A stretch of DNA of 64,000 nt from Cryobacterium inferilacus (GCF_019599185.1 NZ_JAIEUL010000007.1:1-64000), one strand, 5' to 3'. Positions 20,464 through 29,974 are shown, counted from the stretch's first letter. Program-made: numbers and translations. Notes: a model not told the origin generated them from the letters alone.

Positions 20464-21264
20464 CTAGGCCCGCTGCGAGAAAGCGCTCTCGTACAGGCAC
20501 ACGGATGCGGCGGTGGCGAGGTTCATCGATTCGGCGTGCCCGTAGATGGGAACGGTGATCGAACGGTCGGCCACGGCGAGGTCTTCCTCGGTGAGGCCGC
20601 GAGCCTCGTTGCCGAACAGCCACGCGGTGGGAGCGGCCAGCAGGCCGCTGTTGCGGGCCTCGAGCAGGTCGTCGCCCTTGATGTCGGCGGCCAGGATCTG
20701 CATGCCGGCGAACTTCGCCCGCTCCTGCACATCGGCCAGGGTGACGCCCACGGCGACGGGCAGGTGGAAGATCGACCCGGTGGACGAGCGCACCACCTTG
20801 GGGTTGTACAGGTCGACGCTGCGACCGGTGAAGATCACGGCGTCGGCGCCGGCGGCATCCGCTGCCCGGATGATGGTGCCGGCGTTGCCGGGGTCGCGCA
20901 CCTCTTCGAGGATGGCGATGAGCTTGGGCTCGTTGGCGAAGATCTTCTTGATCGAGGTGGGAAACTGGTGGCAGACGGCGACGAAGCCCTGCGGGGTGAC
21001 GGTGTCGGCCATCGTCTCGAGCACCTGCTCGGTGACGAACTCCACGTCGACGCCGGCGACGACGGCGGCATCGCCGATCTCGGTGTAACGCTCGAGCGCG
21101 GTCGGGGTGGCGTACAGCTCCACCACGAGTTCGGGGCGGAAGGTGAGGGCTTCGGAGACGGCCTGCGGACCCTCGAGGAGGAACAGTCCCGTCTCGGAGC
21201 GGGCGGCTCGGTTCGCAAGTTTCGCGACGGCACGCACGCGAGGAGATCGGGGGTTATCTAGCAT
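20464..21264 (-). CDS. tsnR: SpoU/TrmH-family rRNA 2'-O-methyltransferase
   Basis: 266 aa SPOUT-fold enzyme that methylates a ribose in rRNA using SAM. Motif 1 is EEVRDPGNAGTIIRAADAAG (near 122), motif 2 WLFGNEARGL and motif 3 VPIYGHAESMNLATAAS (near 240). An N-terminal L30e-like substrate-binding domain precedes it. Its place between rplT and pheS matches tsnR (Rv1644) of mycobacteria. It has its own TAAACT box 6 nt before the ATG, and a strong terminator separates it from rplT. The exact target nucleotide is unknown. Confidence 0.92.
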   Translation of the reverse strand: MLDNPRSPRVRAVAKLANRAARSETGLFLLEGPQAVSEALTFRPELVVELYATPTALERYTEIGDAAVVAGVDVEFVTEQVLETMADTVTPQGFVAVCHQFPTSIKKIFANEPKLIAILEEVRDPGNAGTIIRAADAAGADAVIFTGRSVDLYNPKVVRSSTGSIFHLPVAVGVTLADVQERAKFAGMQILAADIKGDDLLEARNSGLLAAPTAWLFGNEARGLTEEDLAVADRSITVPIYGHAESMNLATAASVCLYESAFSQRA

Positions 21265-21270
21265 GCATCC

Positions 21271-21276
21271 AGTTTA
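21271..21276 (-). promoter_or_regulatory. tsnR -10 box (leaderless)
   Basis: TAAACT, then GGATGC, then the ATG on the minus strand. The arrangement is nearly the same as at dapF. Confidence 0.5.
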
Positions 21277-21321
21277 GTTGCCGCATGGCCAGGCGCCGGA
21301 ATGCCCCGCCGGGCATGCAAA

Positions 21322-21354
21322 ACGGGAGCGACCGCCAAAGGCGATCGCTCCCGT
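21322..21354 (-). terminator. terminator of infC-rpmI-rplT
   Basis: A 15-bp stem, ACGGGAGCGACCGCC with GGCGATCGCTCCCGT (one wobble), a 3-nt loop and a TTTT tract on the minus strand, 17 nt after the rplT stop. This is the most canonical intrinsic terminator in the window. Confidence 0.92.
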
Positions 21355-21371
21355 GAGACAAGCGGGTGTGA

Positions 21372-21758
21372 CTACTTCGCAACCTTGGGTGCGGAGGTGT
21401 CGGCCGGCAGTGCTGCCTTGGCGCTCTCAACGATGGCCGCGAAGGTGGCGGGCTCGGTGACGGCGAGGTCGGCGAGGATGCGACGGTCAACCTGGATGCC
21501 GGCCAGGGCGAGGCCCTGGATGAGGCGGTTGTAGGTCAGGCCGTTCGCACGGGACGCAGCGTTGATGCGCTGGATCCACAGGCGACGGAAGTCGCCCTTG
21601 CGTGCACGACGGTCACGGTAGCTGTAGACGAGGGAGTGAGTGACCTGCTCCTTGGCCTTGCGGTACAGACGCGAACGCTGACCGCGGTAACCGGCAGCGC
21701 GCTCAAGAATGACGCGACGCTTCTTGTGGGCGTTGACGGCCCTCTTTACTCTTGCCAT
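21372..21758 (-). CDS. rplT: 50S ribosomal protein L20
   Basis: 128 aa, standard L20 length with the family core ([13 protein letters not shown] near the start, [32 protein letters not shown]). It binds 23S rRNA early in assembly. The C-terminus carries about ten extra residues ([10 protein letters not shown]) beyond E. coli L20. AAAGGAATTAG precedes the ATG. It is third in infC-rpmI-rplT. Confidence 0.98.
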   Translation of the reverse strand: MARVKRAVNAHKKRRVILERAAGYRGQRSRLYRKAKEQVTHSLVYSYRDRRARKGDFRRLWIQRINAASRANGLTYNRLIQGLALAGIQVDRRILADLAVTEPATFAAIVESAKAALPADTSAPKVAK

Positions 21759-21785
21759 TTTCTAATTCCTTTAGGGGTACGGGGC

Positions 21786-21980
21786 CTAGTGGCCGAGAAG
21801 CTTCTTGATGGCCTTGACGTCGGCCTTGGCGAGAACCTGGTCCTGGTTCAGGCGGGACTTGCGCTGCGTGCTCTTGACCTCGAGGTTGTGGCGAAGTCCG
21901 GCCTGCTGCTTCATGATCTTGCCGGAGCCAGTGACCTTGAAACGCTTCTTTGTCCCAGAGTGGGTCTTCTGCTTAGGCAT
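21786..21980 (-). CDS. rpmI: 50S ribosomal protein L35
   Basis: 64 aa, typical L35 beginning [20 protein letters not shown]. The ATG at 21980 is set by GGAGGAAAAGA just upstream. Its first codons overlap the last 8 nt of infC, so it is translationally coupled to it. A longer upstream reading exists but lies in the infC coding region. Confidence 0.97.
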   Translation of the reverse strand: MPKQKTHSGTKKRFKVTGSGKIMKQQAGLRHNLEVKSTQRKSRLNQDQVLAKADVKAIKKLLGH

Positions 21981-22557
21981 TCTTTTCCTCCTGTTTGGCT
22001 GCTTTATCTGCAGCTCTATGTGCATTGGCCTCTGCCTTGGCCTCTGATTTGTTCTTCAGCGGGCCAATCACCATGACCATGTTTCGACCGTCGATGGTCG
22101 GGCTCGATTCCACGGAACCGAACTCCGCCACATCCTCGGCAAATCTCTGAAGCAGACGTACACCCTGGTCGGGACGGGACTGTTCACGGCCACGGAACAG
22201 AATCATGGCCTTGACCTTGTCGCCGGCCTTCAGGAAGCCTTCGGCGCGCTTGCGCTTGGTCTCGTAGTCGTGCTTATCAATCTTGAGACGGAAACGAACC
22301 TCTTTGAGGATCGTGTTCGCCTGGTTGCGCCGGGCTTCTTTCGCCTTCTGCGCAGCTTCGTACTTGAACTTGCCGTAATCCATGATCTTCGCGACCGGCG
22401 GCTTGGACGTGGGGGCTACTTCGACCAGATCGAGGTCAGCCTCCTGTGCCAGGCGCAGGGCGACATCAATCGCCACGACCCCAACCTGTTCGCCGTTGGG
22501 ACCAACGAGACGGACTTCGGGGACGCGGATACGGTCATTTGTACGGGGATCGCTGAT
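21973..22557 (-). CDS. infC: translation initiation factor IF-3 (AUC start)
   Basis: 194 aa. The N-terminal domain reads [19 protein letters not shown] and the C-terminal domain includes [20 protein letters not shown] and [15 protein letters not shown]. The conserved N-terminus can only be obtained by starting at ATC (22557-22555), which follows GAGGAGAGACGC at ideal spacing. Starting at the first GTG (22476) would remove about 27 essential residues. Non-AUG, IF-3-discriminated start codons are the known basis of infC autoregulation. A C-terminal Lys/Ala/Glu tail (about 25 aa) extends past the core. Confidence 0.95.
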   Translation of the reverse strand: MSDPRTNDRIRVPEVRLVGPNGEQVGVVAIDVALRLAQEADLDLVEVAPTSKPPVAKIMDYGKFKYEAAQKAKEARRNQANTILKEVRFRLKIDKHDYETKRKRAEGFLKAGDKVKAMILFRGREQSRPDQGVRLLQRFAEDVAEFGSVESSPTIDGRNMVMVIGPLKNKSEAKAEANAHRAADKAAKQEEKNA

Positions 22558-22851
22558 GCGTCTCTCCTCTACTCAAGCATCGTGGCTACAGCCTGACAAC
22601 GGATGTCGTCCGGAGACGAAGAGGAGACAATCGCGCACACAATTCCCGGGATCTGGAACATTTCCTTGTTCCGTCACTCATCAATCACGTGCGGCACCCT
22701 ATCTGCCGTGCCTGCTGGTAACCAGCGAGCGACGGCGGAGTGCAAACTACCCGGTAACCTTTATGAAGCGGTCAAGCGCGGGTGGGAGATTATCCACTTT
22801 CGTACCGAGACTTTCATCTCGGAGCCCGGGTAAGCATAGCAGAGGAAACCA
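22558..22851. promoter_or_regulatory. infC leader and divergent promoter region
   Basis: 294 nt between infC and the DUF1844 gene. On the infC strand it includes TTGACC (minus strand of about 22770-22775), a GGAAC-8 nt-GTTCC hairpin near 22650-22667 and a GC-rich inverted segment near 22700. These suggest a structured infC leader, but no known class could be assigned. The strong AGAGGA before 22852 serves the plus-strand gene. Confidence 0.45.
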
Positions 22852-23202
22852 GTGAGCGACAATATCGACCAGGACCAGTCCGGCCAGGCCACCAGGGACA
22901 TCGCGGATGTGGCGGCGGTGGAGATCATCACGACCGCGGCGGTGCACCTGATGAGCGCGTCGGCCGTGAAGGTCGGCCTCGCCGACGACCCCGACACGCA
23001 GATCGACCTGGATGAGGCGCGCAAGTTGATCACCGCCCTCGCCGGCCTGATCACGGCATCCGCCCCCGACATCTCGGACATGCACGCGCGCAGCCTGCGC
23101 GACGGCCTGCGCTCGTTGCAGCTGGCGTTCCGTGAGGCGTCGAGCATCCCCGACCCGATCGGCCAGGGCCCGGGGGAGAAGTTCACCGGCCCGGTCAACT
23201 AG
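22852..23202 (+). CDS. DUF1844 protein
   Basis: 116 aa small acidic helical protein. The central ITTAAVHLMSASAVKVGLAD and the following DLDEARKLITALAGLI match the DUF1844 pattern. The GTG start is set by AGAGGA upstream. It is transcribed away from infC, next to which DUF1844 genes are commonly found in actinobacteria. Function unknown; no catalytic motif, signal peptide or membrane segment is seen. Confidence 0.85.
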   Translation: MSDNIDQDQSGQATRDIADVAAVEIITTAAVHLMSASAVKVGLADDPDTQIDLDEARKLITALAGLITASAPDISDMHARSLRDGLRSLQLAFREASSIPDPIGQGPGEKFTGPVN

Positions 23203-23234
23203 CCCTCCCTCTACACCGCACCACGTCGCTGGTC

Positions 23235-23307
23235 GAGCCTGTCGACGCCGTGCTGAGCCTGTCGAAGTAGACCCCGTGAGCCGGCCTCACCAGGTCTCGA
23301 CAAGCTC
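23235..23307. repeat. intergenic GAGCCTGTCGA repeat cluster
   Basis: GAGCCTGTCGA occurs at 23235-23245 and 23255-23265 (period 20), and its near-complement TCGACAAGCTC at 23297-23307 in opposite orientation. Similar GAGCCTGTCGA / TCGACAAGCTC units are familiar as dispersed intergenic repeats in Microbacteriaceae. The cluster lies between the convergent DUF1844 and nei genes and can fold into a stem, perhaps acting as terminator. Confidence 0.65.
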
Positions 23308-23337
23308 TACCGACGTGTGGGCGCGACCGTGCGCACT

Positions 23338-24156
23338 TCAGGTCTGGCAGCGCGGGCACCAGTAGGTGACCCGCTTTTCCAGTTCGCTGCGGCCCAATTC
23401 GCCCGAGCGGATGCGCGTGCCGCACCGCCGGCAGGGCTGCCGTTCCCGCCCGTAGACGAAGGTGCGCGCGCCCCGGCGCAGATTGCCGGTGGTGGTGCGC
23501 TCCGAGCGATCCCGGTTGGCGGTGATCAGCCGGTGCGCGAGCGCGACCAGTCCCTCCACGTCGGTCACCGCCGTGATCGGACGGGTGGGCAGCACCCCGC
23601 GCAGAAAACAGAGTTCGTTCACGTAGACGTTGCCGAGCCCGGCGAGGTTGCGCTGGTCGCCCAGGGCCACGGCCACCGGGCGCTCCCCCTCGCCGTCGCC
23701 GACCGCGGGATCGCCGGTCGCCTCCCCCGCCGCCCGCAGCCGGCGCACCGCCTCGGCGGAGTCCCAGCCCGGCCCGAGCAGATCGGGGCCGAGGTAGCCG
23801 AGGTGCTGTTCGTCGTCCGCGGTGGCAAAGAGTTCCAGGGTGCCCAGTTCGAAGCCCACGGCCACCCAGTCCGCGGTCTCGAGCACAATGCGGGCCTGGA
23901 ACGCGGGTCGCTGCCAGGCGGTGCCGTGCCGGTAGAGGTGCCAGCTGCCCTCCATTTTCAGGTGCGAGTGGATGCTGGTCTCCCCCACGTGCGCCACCAG
24001 GTGTTTGCCGCGGCTGATCACCTCGTGCACAACCTGGCCGGTCAGGTCCACGGTGGCGTAGGCGGGCACGCGGATGTCGCAGCGCGTGAGCGTGGCGCCG
24101 TGCAGGGCCTCGTCGAGGCTGCGGGCGCTGCGGTAGACGGTATCGCCCTCAGGCAC
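23338..24156 (-). CDS. nei: Nei/Fpg-family DNA glycosylase (endonuclease VIII)
   Basis: 272 aa bifunctional glycosylase/AP lyase for oxidised bases. The product starts M-PEGDT, so Pro2 becomes the catalytic N-terminal amine and Glu3 the general acid. HLKMEGSW follows, then the H2TH region LGDQRNLAGLGNVYVNELCF, and a C-terminal zinc finger CRRC...CPRC closes the protein. GTG at 24156 is required to expose Pro2. It overlaps the lhr stop by 8 nt; lhr and nei are also neighbours in mycobacteria (Rv3296-Rv3297). Confidence 0.95.
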   Translation of the reverse strand: MPEGDTVYRSARSLDEALHGATLTRCDIRVPAYATVDLTGQVVHEVISRGKHLVAHVGETSIHSHLKMEGSWHLYRHGTAWQRPAFQARIVLETADWVAVGFELGTLELFATADDEQHLGYLGPDLLGPGWDSAEAVRRLRAAGEATGDPAVGDGEGERPVAVALGDQRNLAGLGNVYVNELCFLRGVLPTRPITAVTDVEGLVALAHRLITANRDRSERTTTGNLRRGARTFVYGRERQPCRRCGTRIRSGELGRSELEKRVTYWCPRCQT

Positions 24157-27100
24157 TGAGCCTCAGCCCCCGCGGGGTTTCGGTGAACCCGGCCGCGCGC
24201 AAGGCATCGCCCACCATGGTGCCGAGCACGAAGTCGGCATTGACGGTCTCCACGGCCAGCTTGGGCACCCGCCCTGCGGTGACCGTTGCGGCCAGCGACC
24301 GGGTGGCGGCGAGCACGGTCTCGGACGGCGCCGCTCGCGGCGTGCCCGCCTTGACCACCGGGCGGGCGGGGTCGGCAGCGGGGATCGTGCCCGCTCCGGT
24401 CTGGTCCGGCTCGGCGCCCTCGGCGCCGGTACCGGCGGCGGCCGGGTCGAACACCAGCACCGACTTGCCGCCGCGCTCCACGTAGAGCACCAGGTGGCCG
24501 TCGACGAGCACGACCAGGCCACCGGCCTTGCGCCCAGGCCGGTGACCGGTGCCCTCCGGCAGGGCGGGCCAAGGCAGCACGGCACCGTACGGGTTGGCCG
24601 GGTCGGTGGCGGCCAGGGTCACCGCGGTGGGTGCCGACCTGTCGCCACGTTCGGCGCGCTCGACCTGGTCGACGTAGCCGCGCATCCGGTCGATGGTGCC
24701 CGCGGTGGCGAATTGGGAGGCGCCGAGACCCTCGACGAAGTAGCCCCTGCGGCAGCGGCCCATCTCCTCGAAGCCGCTGAGGGTCTTGTAGACCAGGGCG
24801 AAACCGCCGAGTACGTTCTCGCCCATCACGGCACCGCGGGTGACCACCCCGTAGCGTTCGAGCATAGTCTCGCCCAGCGCGTGTGCGCGGCGGGTGGCGG
24901 AGGTGTCGGCGACGGGCACGATCGACCAGCGGCCGGAGACCGTGGGCGGGCCCTGCCGGCTGGGGATGCTGGGCCGGGGCAGGGCGCGGCCGCGGTGCAG
25001 CCGGGCCCGCGGCGCGGCGCGGCGGGTGGAGTGCGCGGTCTTGCCGCCGGAGACCAGCGACCGCACCGGGGCGAAGGTGTCGTTGCTCACCAGGCCCGAC
25101 CAGACCAGGTCCCAGAGGGCGTCGACGAGGGCGGCGTCATCCTGGCTGCCGACCGAGTCGGCCAGCTGGCGGAAGAAGTACCCGCCGCCGCCACCCAGGG
25201 TGGCGAGGATCTCCCGCTGCAGCGGCGTGGTGTCCAGTTCGGTGGGCACGGGCAGGGTGAGTGGTGCGGTGTCGGCCAGGTGCAGGCTCACCCAGCCGTC
25301 GTTGCCGGCCAGGGTGCCGGCACCGGCCCAGAGCACCTCGCCGGCGTTGGTGAGTTCGTCGAGCATGCCCGGGTTGTAGTCGCTCACCCGGGCGGGCAGG
25401 ATCAGGGTCTCCCAGGCGGAGGCCGGGATCCTGGCGCCCTCGAGCTGTTCGATCACCGACACCACGCCGTCGACGCCGCGCAGCTTGCCGCCCACGTGCT
25501 GCCAGGCCGGCAGGAACCGTCCAAGGGTGGCCTGGTCGACGGGCTCCACCTCGTGCCGCAGCGCCGCGAGCGAGCGCCGGCGTAGCCGCCGCAGCACCTC
25601 GGCGTCGCACCACTCGCTGCCGCTGCCGTGTGGGCGGAACTCGCCCTCGACGATTCTGCGGGCATCCGCCAGCCGGCGCAGCGCGCCGAGGGCGATGGCG
25701 GTGCCGAAACCGAACCGGGCGGCGACATCGGCGGTGGTGAACGGACCGTGGGTGCGGGCGTACCGGCTGACCAGGTCGCCGAGCGGGTCCTTGACGCTCT
25801 CGGTGAACGCCTCGGGGATGCCGGGCGCCAGCGGTACCCCCAGGGCGTCGCGCAGCCGCCCGGCGTCCTCGATCACCGCCCAGCGTTCCTCGCCGGCGAT
25901 GCCCACTTTGAGGGCGCGGCGGGCACGGGTGAGGGTCTCGAGGTGAGCGCGCGCCTCGGCGAGGCCGGCGGCGGGCGGGGCGGATGCGTCGGCGCCGTCA
26001 GGCTCCGGCTCCCCCGCCGCATCCGCCGGGTCAGCCTGCTCGGCCACGCCGGCGGCCTGCAGCCGGGCGGCGACGTCGGCCACGGTGAGCGGCCCGAGGC
26101 CGCGGAGCAGGTCGGCGACGCCCTCCACCCCCTTGGCCCGGCGGTCGGGAGCCAGCCGCTGCAGCTCGGCGTCGGTGCGGTCGATCACCACGGGGTCGAG
26201 CAGCTCACGCAGCTCCACCCGGCCGAGCAGCTCGGCGAGCAGGCCGGAGTCGATCGACAGGGCCGTGGCCCGGCGTTCGGCCAGCGGCGAGTCGCCCTCG
26301 TACATGAACGCGGCCACGTAGCCGAACAGCAGTGCGTTGGCGAACGGGCTGGCCGAGTCGGTGCTGGTCTCCACCAGCCGGATCGCGCGGCTGGCCACCT
26401 GCTTGGCCAGGGCCACGAGGGCGGGCAGGTCGTAGACATCCTGCAGGCACTCGCGGATGGTCTCGAGGATGATCGGGAACGACGGGTACTCGCGGGCCAC
26501 GTCGAGCAGCTGGGATGCCTTCTGGCGTTGTTGCCAGAGCGGCGAGCGGCTGCCCGGCCGGTACCGGGGCAGCAGCAGGGCCCTGGCGGCGCACTCGCGG
26601 AACCGGGACGCGAACAGGGCGGAGCCGCCGACCTCGTCGGTGACCAGTTGTTCGAGCTCGTCGGGGTCGAAGACGAAGAGGTCGGCGCCTGGCGGTTCGG
26701 ACTCGGTGTCGGGAATGCGCACGACGATGCCGTCGTCACTGGCCACGCAGGCGCCGTCGATGCCGAAGCGTTCACGCACCCGGGCGCCAACGGCGAGGGC
26801 CCAGGGGGCGTGCACGGTGAGGCCGAACGGTGAGTGCAGGATGACCCGCCAGTCGCCGAGCTCGTCGCGGAACCGCTCCACGACCAGGGTCTGGTCGGTG
26901 GGCAGGTGGCGGGTGGCCGCGCGCTGTTCGTCGAGGAAGACCAGCAGGTTGGTGACCGCGCGGTCGTCCAGGCCCACGGCGGTGCAGCGCGCCCTGGCCT
27001 TCTCGGGTGAGAGCGCCGAGATCTCGCGCAGGAAGGCGCCGATGGCAGCGCCGAGTTCGGCGGGCCGGCCCAGGCCGTCACCCTTCCAGAACGGCAACCG

Positions 27101-28993
27101 GCCGGGCTCGCCGAACGCGGGCAGTACGAGCACCCGGTCGTGGGTGATCTCCTGGATTCGCCAACTGGTCGCGCCGAGCGCGAAGACGTCACCGACCCGG
27201 GACTCGTAGACCATCTCCTCGTCGAGCTCGCCGACCCTGCGGCCGGTGGCGGAGTCGCCGCCGACCATGAAGACGCCGAACAGGCCGCGGTCGGGGATGG
27301 TGCCGCCGCTGGTGACGGCCAACCGCTGGGCGCCCGGCCGGCCGGTGAGCAGGCCGGTGTCGCGGTCCCAGATGATGCGCGGCCGCAGCTCAGCGAACTG
27401 GTCGGACGGGTACCGGCCGGCGAGCAGGTCGAGGGTGGCCTCGTACGCCGAGCGGGGCAGGGTGGCGAACGGGGCGCTGCGCCGCACGGCGTCGAACCAT
27501 TCCTCGGCGTCGATGGGCTCCAGCGCGACGGCGGCGATGGTCTGCTGGGCGAGGATGTCGAGCGGGTTGGCGGGCACCTGCAGCGATTCGATCATGCCCG
27601 ACACCATCCGCTCGGCCGCCACGGTGGCGTGGATGAGGTCGGCACGGTGCTTGGGGAAGATGATGCCGCGGGAGATCTCGCCGACCTGGTGGCCGGCCCG
27701 GCCCACCCGCTGCAGACCGCTGGCCACCGACGGCGGCGATTCCACCTGCACGACCAGGTCGACCTCGCCCATGTCGATGCCGAGTTCCAGGCTCGACGTG
27801 GCCACGACGCAGCGCAGCCTCCCGGACTTGAGATCGTCCTCGATCATGGCGCGCTGTTCCTTGCTCACCGAGCCGTGGTGGGCGCGGGCGAGCAGCGTCT
27901 CTGCGCCCTCGCTCTGGCCGCTGCCGCCCATCAGCTCCGCCGGTGGGCGGGTGGGCGCACCGCTCTGGCGGGCGACGGATGCGGCGGGGTCGGCCGTGCC
28001 CTCCGCCGCGGGGGCACCCGCGAGCACCAGTTCGGCCTCCTCGGCCACGGCCAGCCGGTCGCTGTAGATCTCGTTGAACCGGGCGGTGAGCCGCTCGGCC
28101 AGGCGACGGGAGTTCGCGAACACAATGGACGAGGAGTGCGCGAGCACGGCGTCCACGATGGCTTCTTCGACGTGCGGCCAGATCGACCCGGTCTGCGGGG
28201 CCGCCGCCGAGGTCGACCCTTCCTGTGCTGGCACGGCGCCGAGCTGGGTCATGTCGTCGACGGGCACCACCACGCGCAGGTCGAACCGTTTCTCGTTCTT
28301 CGGCGCCACGATCTCCACCGGGGCCTGGCCGCCGAGGAACCGGGCGACCTCTGAGGCCGGCCGTACGGTGGCGGACAGGCCGATGCGTTGCGCCGGCTTC
28401 GCCAGCAGGGCGTCCAGGCGCTCCAGCGACACGGCCAGGTGCGCGCCGCGCTTGCTGGCCGCCACGGCGTGGATCTCATCGATGATGATGGTGTCGACCC
28501 CGCGCAGGGACTCGCGCGCCGCCGAGGTGAGCATGAGGAAGAGCGACTCCGGGGTGGTGATGAGGATCTCCGGCGGGGTCTTCACGAGTGCGCGCCGGTC
28601 GGCGGCGGGCGTGTCGCCGCTGCGCACGCCCACGGTCACGCGCACGGGAGCCAGGCCGAGCCGTTCGGCGGCCTGGCCGATACCCACCAGCGGGGCGCGC
28701 AGGTTGCGCTCCACGTCCACCCCGAGGGCCTTGAGCGGCGAGATGTAGAGCACGCGCGTGCCGGTGGGCGCGGGCGCATCCGTGCTGTCTGTCGTTGACG
28801 CGGAGTAGAGCCGGTCGAGGGCCCAGAGGAACGCGGCCAGGGTCTTGCCGGACCCGGTGGGTGCGACCACGAGGGTGTGCGACCCGCGGGAGATGGCATC
28901 CCAGGCGCCGAGCTGCGCTTCGGTGGGCGCGTCGAAGGCGCCGTCGAACCACGTGCGGGTGGCCGGCGAGAGGCGCTGGAGGATCTCCGTCAT
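24149..28993 (-). CDS. lhr: Lhr-type large ATP-dependent DNA helicase
   Basis: 1614 aa, close to mycobacterial Lhr (about 1510 aa). A Q motif-like FDAPTEAQLGAW (about 20-31) is followed by Walker A APTGSGKT (about 44-51), the DEIH box in IIDEIHAV, VQVESPPSVASGLQRVGRAGH (motif VI), then winged-helix and Lhr-core domains, and a long C-terminal region specific to long Lhr proteins. It is a 3'-5' translocase; partner of Nei in repair by context. The ATG at 28993 has GGGGAGGA 8 nt upstream; an in-frame start at 29086 lies inside a palindrome. C-terminal 600 aa contain many Ala/Gly/Pro insertions. Confidence 0.95.
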   Translation of the reverse strand: MTEILQRLSPATRTWFDGAFDAPTEAQLGAWDAISRGSHTLVVAPTGSGKTLAAFLWALDRLYSASTTDSTDAPAPTGTRVLYISPLKALGVDVERNLRAPLVGIGQAAERLGLAPVRVTVGVRSGDTPAADRRALVKTPPEILITTPESLFLMLTSAARESLRGVDTIIIDEIHAVAASKRGAHLAVSLERLDALLAKPAQRIGLSATVRPASEVARFLGGQAPVEIVAPKNEKRFDLRVVVPVDDMTQLGAVPAQEGSTSAAAPQTGSIWPHVEEAIVDAVLAHSSSIVFANSRRLAERLTARFNEIYSDRLAVAEEAELVLAGAPAAEGTADPAASVARQSGAPTRPPAELMGGSGQSEGAETLLARAHHGSVSKEQRAMIEDDLKSGRLRCVVATSSLELGIDMGEVDLVVQVESPPSVASGLQRVGRAGHQVGEISRGIIFPKHRADLIHATVAAERMVSGMIESLQVPANPLDILAQQTIAAVALEPIDAEEWFDAVRRSAPFATLPRSAYEATLDLLAGRYPSDQFAELRPRIIWDRDTGLLTGRPGAQRLAVTSGGTIPDRGLFGVFMVGGDSATGRRVGELDEEMVYESRVGDVFALGATSWRIQEITHDRVLVLPAFGEPGRLPFWKGDGLGRPAELGAAIGAFLREISALSPEKARARCTAVGLDDRAVTNLLVFLDEQRAATRHLPTDQTLVVERFRDELGDWRVILHSPFGLTVHAPWALAVGARVRERFGIDGACVASDDGIVVRIPDTESEPPGADLFVFDPDELEQLVTDEVGGSALFASRFRECAARALLLPRYRPGSRSPLWQQRQKASQLLDVAREYPSFPIILETIRECLQDVYDLPALVALAKQVASRAIRLVETSTDSASPFANALLFGYVAAFMYEGDSPLAERRATALSIDSGLLAELLGRVELRELLDPVVIDRTDAELQRLAPDRRAKGVEGVADLLRGLGPLTVADVAARLQAAGVAEQADPADAAGEPEPDGADASAPPAAGLAEARAHLETLTRARRALKVGIAGEERWAVIEDAGRLRDALGVPLAPGIPEAFTESVKDPLGDLVSRYARTHGPFTTADVAARFGFGTAIALGALRRLADARRIVEGEFRPHGSGSEWCDAEVLRRLRRRSLAALRHEVEPVDQATLGRFLPAWQHVGGKLRGVDGVVSVIEQLEGARIPASAWETLILPARVSDYNPGMLDELTNAGEVLWAGAGTLAGNDGWVSLHLADTAPLTLPVPTELDTTPLQREILATLGGGGGYFFRQLADSVGSQDDAALVDALWDLVWSGLVSNDTFAPVRSLVSGGKTAHSTRRAAPRARLHRGRALPRPSIPSRQGPPTVSGRWSIVPVADTSATRRAHALGETMLERYGVVTRGAVMGENVLGGFALVYKTLSGFEEMGRCRRGYFVEGLGASQFATAGTIDRMRGYVDQVERAERGDRSAPTAVTLAATDPANPYGAVLPWPALPEGTGHRPGRKAGGLVVLVDGHLVLYVERGGKSVLVFDPAAAGTGAEGAEPDQTGAGTIPAADPARPVVKAGTPRAAPSETVLAATRSLAATVTAGRVPKLAVETVNADFVLGTMVGDALRAAGFTETPRGLRLSA

Positions 28994-29040
28994 CTCCCTA
29001 TCCTCCCCGATCCCCCCGACATTGCCCCGAACACCGCCGC

Positions 29041-29108
29041 CAACTGTTCCCCGTGCGGACAAATGGTCCCGGCGCACCGGGCGCAATTGTCCGCTTCGTT
29101 AACAGTTG
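29041..29108. repeat. three-tier palindrome between sseB and lhr
   Basis: Three nested pairs share one exact centre (29074/29075): CAACTGTT (29041-29048) with AACAGTTG (29101-29108), GCGGACAA (29055-29062) with TTGTCCGC (29087-29094), and CCCGG (29068-29072) with CCGGG (29077-29081). The unpaired gaps are equal on both sides (6 and 5 nt). It begins 24 nt after the sseB stop and ends 48 nt before the lhr start. Confidence 0.88.
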
Positions 29109-29131
29109 TCGCTGGCAGCGGGCGGGGCGGG

Positions 29132-29974
29132 TCAGGCGGAGGCGACCAGCTGCACGCGGAGGGAGTCGACCCCGGTGGCGATCACATCGTCGGCGGCCCA
29201 GCGGGCGGCGAGCCTGGCCAGCGTGGCGTCGAGGTCGGCGCGGCTGAGGCCGTCGACGAGTTCGAGGACCACGATCAGTTCGGGGCCGGCCAGCCGGGCG
29301 TGCGGGTCACCGGCGGTGAGCTGCACCGAGAGGGCGGCCAGTTCGGTCGTGATGGATGCCTCGAAGGCCGCGGCGACCTGCCGGCTGGCGTAGCTCGGGG
29401 TCCACGGTGCGGACTGCGCGATGGCCCAGAGCGCCGGCCGGCGCAGCACGAACTCGGTGTCGGCGGTGGGGTCGAGCACCACCAGGTCGGTGTCCTCCTG
29501 CGCGGCGGCGAGAGCCACCCGCACCGCGTCGGCGGGCACGGGCCTGGCGGCCCTGTTCCAGGCCAGCATGGCCTCGGCGGAGGAGAACACCGGCAGCACG
29601 GCCCTGCCGTCCGGGCCGGCGACGGTGATGATCGACAGTTCCTGGGTCTTGTCGACCCGCAGGCCGTGCGGGCCCAGACCGTCGGCGGCAGCGGCATCCG
29701 CGTCGTCGGCGCCGAGAGCGGTCACCAGCGGGATGAGCAGGCGCGCCGAACGCAGGACGTCCACGACGCCCTCCTCCCCCAGTTCCCTGGCGCGGAACCG
29801 CCGCAGGGCGTCGAGCAGGGCGGGTGGCGCGAGGCCGTCGTCGTCGTCGAACTCGGTCGGGTCCACCGACCGGCCCGCCCACGGCTGGCCGGCGGAATCC
29901 CCGGCCGGAGCCCCGGGAAGACCGTCCGACCCCTCGGGTCGGCCGGTCGAGCCGAGGTTACGCGCCGGAGACAT
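29132..29974 (-). CDS. SseB-family protein
   Basis: 280 aa. The N-terminal SseB domain spans about 40-175, with [42 protein letters not shown] and [16 protein letters not shown]; a second, less conserved half follows. The start ATG at 29974 overlaps the last 17 nt of hisA and has GAGG upstream; no other in-frame start precedes the conserved GQPWAGR segment. SseB-family genes are often beside hisA in actinobacteria. No enzymatic motif is evident; function unknown. Confidence 0.85.
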   Translation of the reverse strand: MSPARNLGSTGRPEGSDGLPGAPAGDSAGQPWAGRSVDPTEFDDDDGLAPPALLDALRRFRARELGEEGVVDVLRSARLLIPLVTALGADDADAAAADGLGPHGLRVDKTQELSIITVAGPDGRAVLPVFSSAEAMLAWNRAARPVPADAVRVALAAAQEDTDLVVLDPTADTEFVLRRPALWAIAQSAPWTPSYASRQVAAAFEASITTELAALSVQLTAGDPHARLAGPELIVVLELVDGLSRADLDATLARLAARWAADDVIATGVDSLRVQLVASA

